From the NCBI GenBank assembly GCA_001917585.1, contig MNEG01000144.1:1-37745 (forward strand): a stretch of 37,745 bases of DNA, written 5' to 3'. This document shows, in pieces, positions 37,276 to 37,745 of this stretch. The DNA comes from Candidatus Rokubacteria bacterium 13_1_40CM_68_15. Its GTDB lineage: Bacteria; Methylomirabilota; Methylomirabilia; Rokubacteriales; CSP1-6. The position numbers and the translations under genes are program-made. Below the pieces are notes generated by a model. That model was not told the origin of the DNA, made no database searches, and worked only from the letters and a program-made list of their open reading frames with translations. Numbering within the stretch: the stretch's first letter is position 1; the number at the start of each line of letters is the position of its first letter.

Positions 37276-37745
37276 GTGATCTCCGGACGCCCTTCCGGGA
37301 GCGGGCGGCGGGCGCGCTGCACGACCGCTTCCTGAAGCAGGCGCTCGACATCGCCACCACGAAGTTCCTGGCGCTGCGCCGCGACGCCTTCGGTCAGTTC
37401 CCGGAGGGCGAGACGCTGCGCGACCGGGCCCGCGCCATCAAGGAGGCCACGCTCCAGCGCCTCGACCATCACCTCGAGCGGCTGGTCGCCAACGTGGAGG
37501 CGCAGGGCGGCCACGTCCACTACGCCACCACGCCGGCCGAAGCGCGCGACATCGTCCTCGACATCGCGCGCAAGAGTGGCACGCGGCTCGCCGTGAAGAG
37601 CAAGTCGATGGCGACGGAGGAGATCGACCTGAACGAAGCGCTCGAGCACGCCGGCGTGACGCCGGTGGAGACCGACCTCGGCGAGTACATCATCCAGCTC
37701 GCCCACGAGAAGCCGTCGCACATCATCGCGCCCGCCATCCACAAG
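37272..37745 (+). CDS. lutB: LutB/LldF-type iron-sulfur protein, 5' part (runs off window)
   Basis: Open from GTG 37272 (GTGA overlap with the lutA stop) to the last base, 158 codons with no stop. It is therefore easily missed. The N-terminus begins MSDLRTPFRERAAGALHDRF and later reads GGHVHYATTPAEARDIVLDI, VKSKSMATEEIDLNEALE and ETDLGEYIIQLAHEKPSHII. These match the LUD domain of LutB/LldF, which in full-length proteins is followed by ferredoxin-type 4Fe-4S motifs. The missing part should lie downstream. Together with lutA it would oxidise L-lactate to pyruvate. Confidence 0.88.
   Translation, partial: MSDLRTPFRERAAGALHDRFLKQALDIATTKFLALRRDAFGQFPEGETLRDRARAIKEATLQRLDHHLERLVANVEAQGGHVHYATTPAEARDIVLDIARKSGTRLAVKSKSMATEEIDLNEALEHAGVTPVETDLGEYIIQLAHEKPSHIIAPAIHK

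Overview
The window is a dense, high-GC chromosomal segment from a free-living bacterium and consists almost entirely of core metabolism and housekeeping genes. There is no phage, insertion sequence, CRISPR array or secretion cluster. GC-rich codon use, gene order and gene content (topA-xerC-hslVU, an argBDFG block, gltBD, a two-subunit 2-oxoacid:ferredoxin oxidoreductase, glcDEF plus lut genes, a chlorite-dismutase-like protein) fit Candidatus Rokubacteria/Methylomirabilota or a related deep-branching soil lineage. That placement is inference from memory; no 16S gene or marker search supports it here.

Layout. Positions 1-4882 (+): 3' part of topA, xerC, hslV and hslU. Positions 4896-9087 (+): argB, argD, argF, argG. 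Positions 9092-13006 (+): a ComB-family phosphatase, then pgsA, plsY and gpsA (phospholipid synthesis), then galT. Positions 13030-13374: a promoter and tRNA-Gly(GCC), tRNA-Cys(GCA), tRNA-Leu(UAA). A LAGLIDADG endonuclease relic abuts the last tRNA, followed by a small lipoprotein. Positions 14152-14799 (-): a YdcF-like protein, divergent from lgt. Positions 15848-20736 (+): rtcB, a TIGR03960-type radical SAM protein, moaA and a chlorite-dismutase-like protein. Positions 20733-27462 (-): a DinB protein, a DinB remnant, gltD and a gltB broken into two frames. Positions 27576-37745 (+): a LysR regulator divergent from gltB, a CBS protein, korAB, a damaged glcD, intact glcE and glcF, a cupin, lutA, and a lutB that runs off the window.

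Gene coupling is tight. Many neighbours share 1-8 bp (ATGA, GTGA or TGATG junctions), so most blocks read as translationally coupled operons. Several first genes seem to have no ribosome-binding site; instead a -10-like hexamer lies 6-7 nt before the start codon, suggesting leaderless transcripts.

The most notable observations are these. (1) A roughly 71-bp repeat, present in two or three copies, precedes both hslU and rtcB and ends in the same TACAAT hexamer next to the start codon. (2) A LAGLIDADG homing-endonuclease reading frame begins at the CCA end of tRNA-Leu with no start codon of its own, and carries a one-base frameshift. (3) gltB and glcD are each broken by a short internal deletion that also shifts the frame; in gltB the pieces meet in a GTGA overlap that could allow coupled translation of a split enzyme. 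(4) An ATTAG-N5-CTAAT site lies between the LysR gene and gltB, an arrangement like gltC/gltAB of Bacillus. I found no complete, clearly new multi-gene system.
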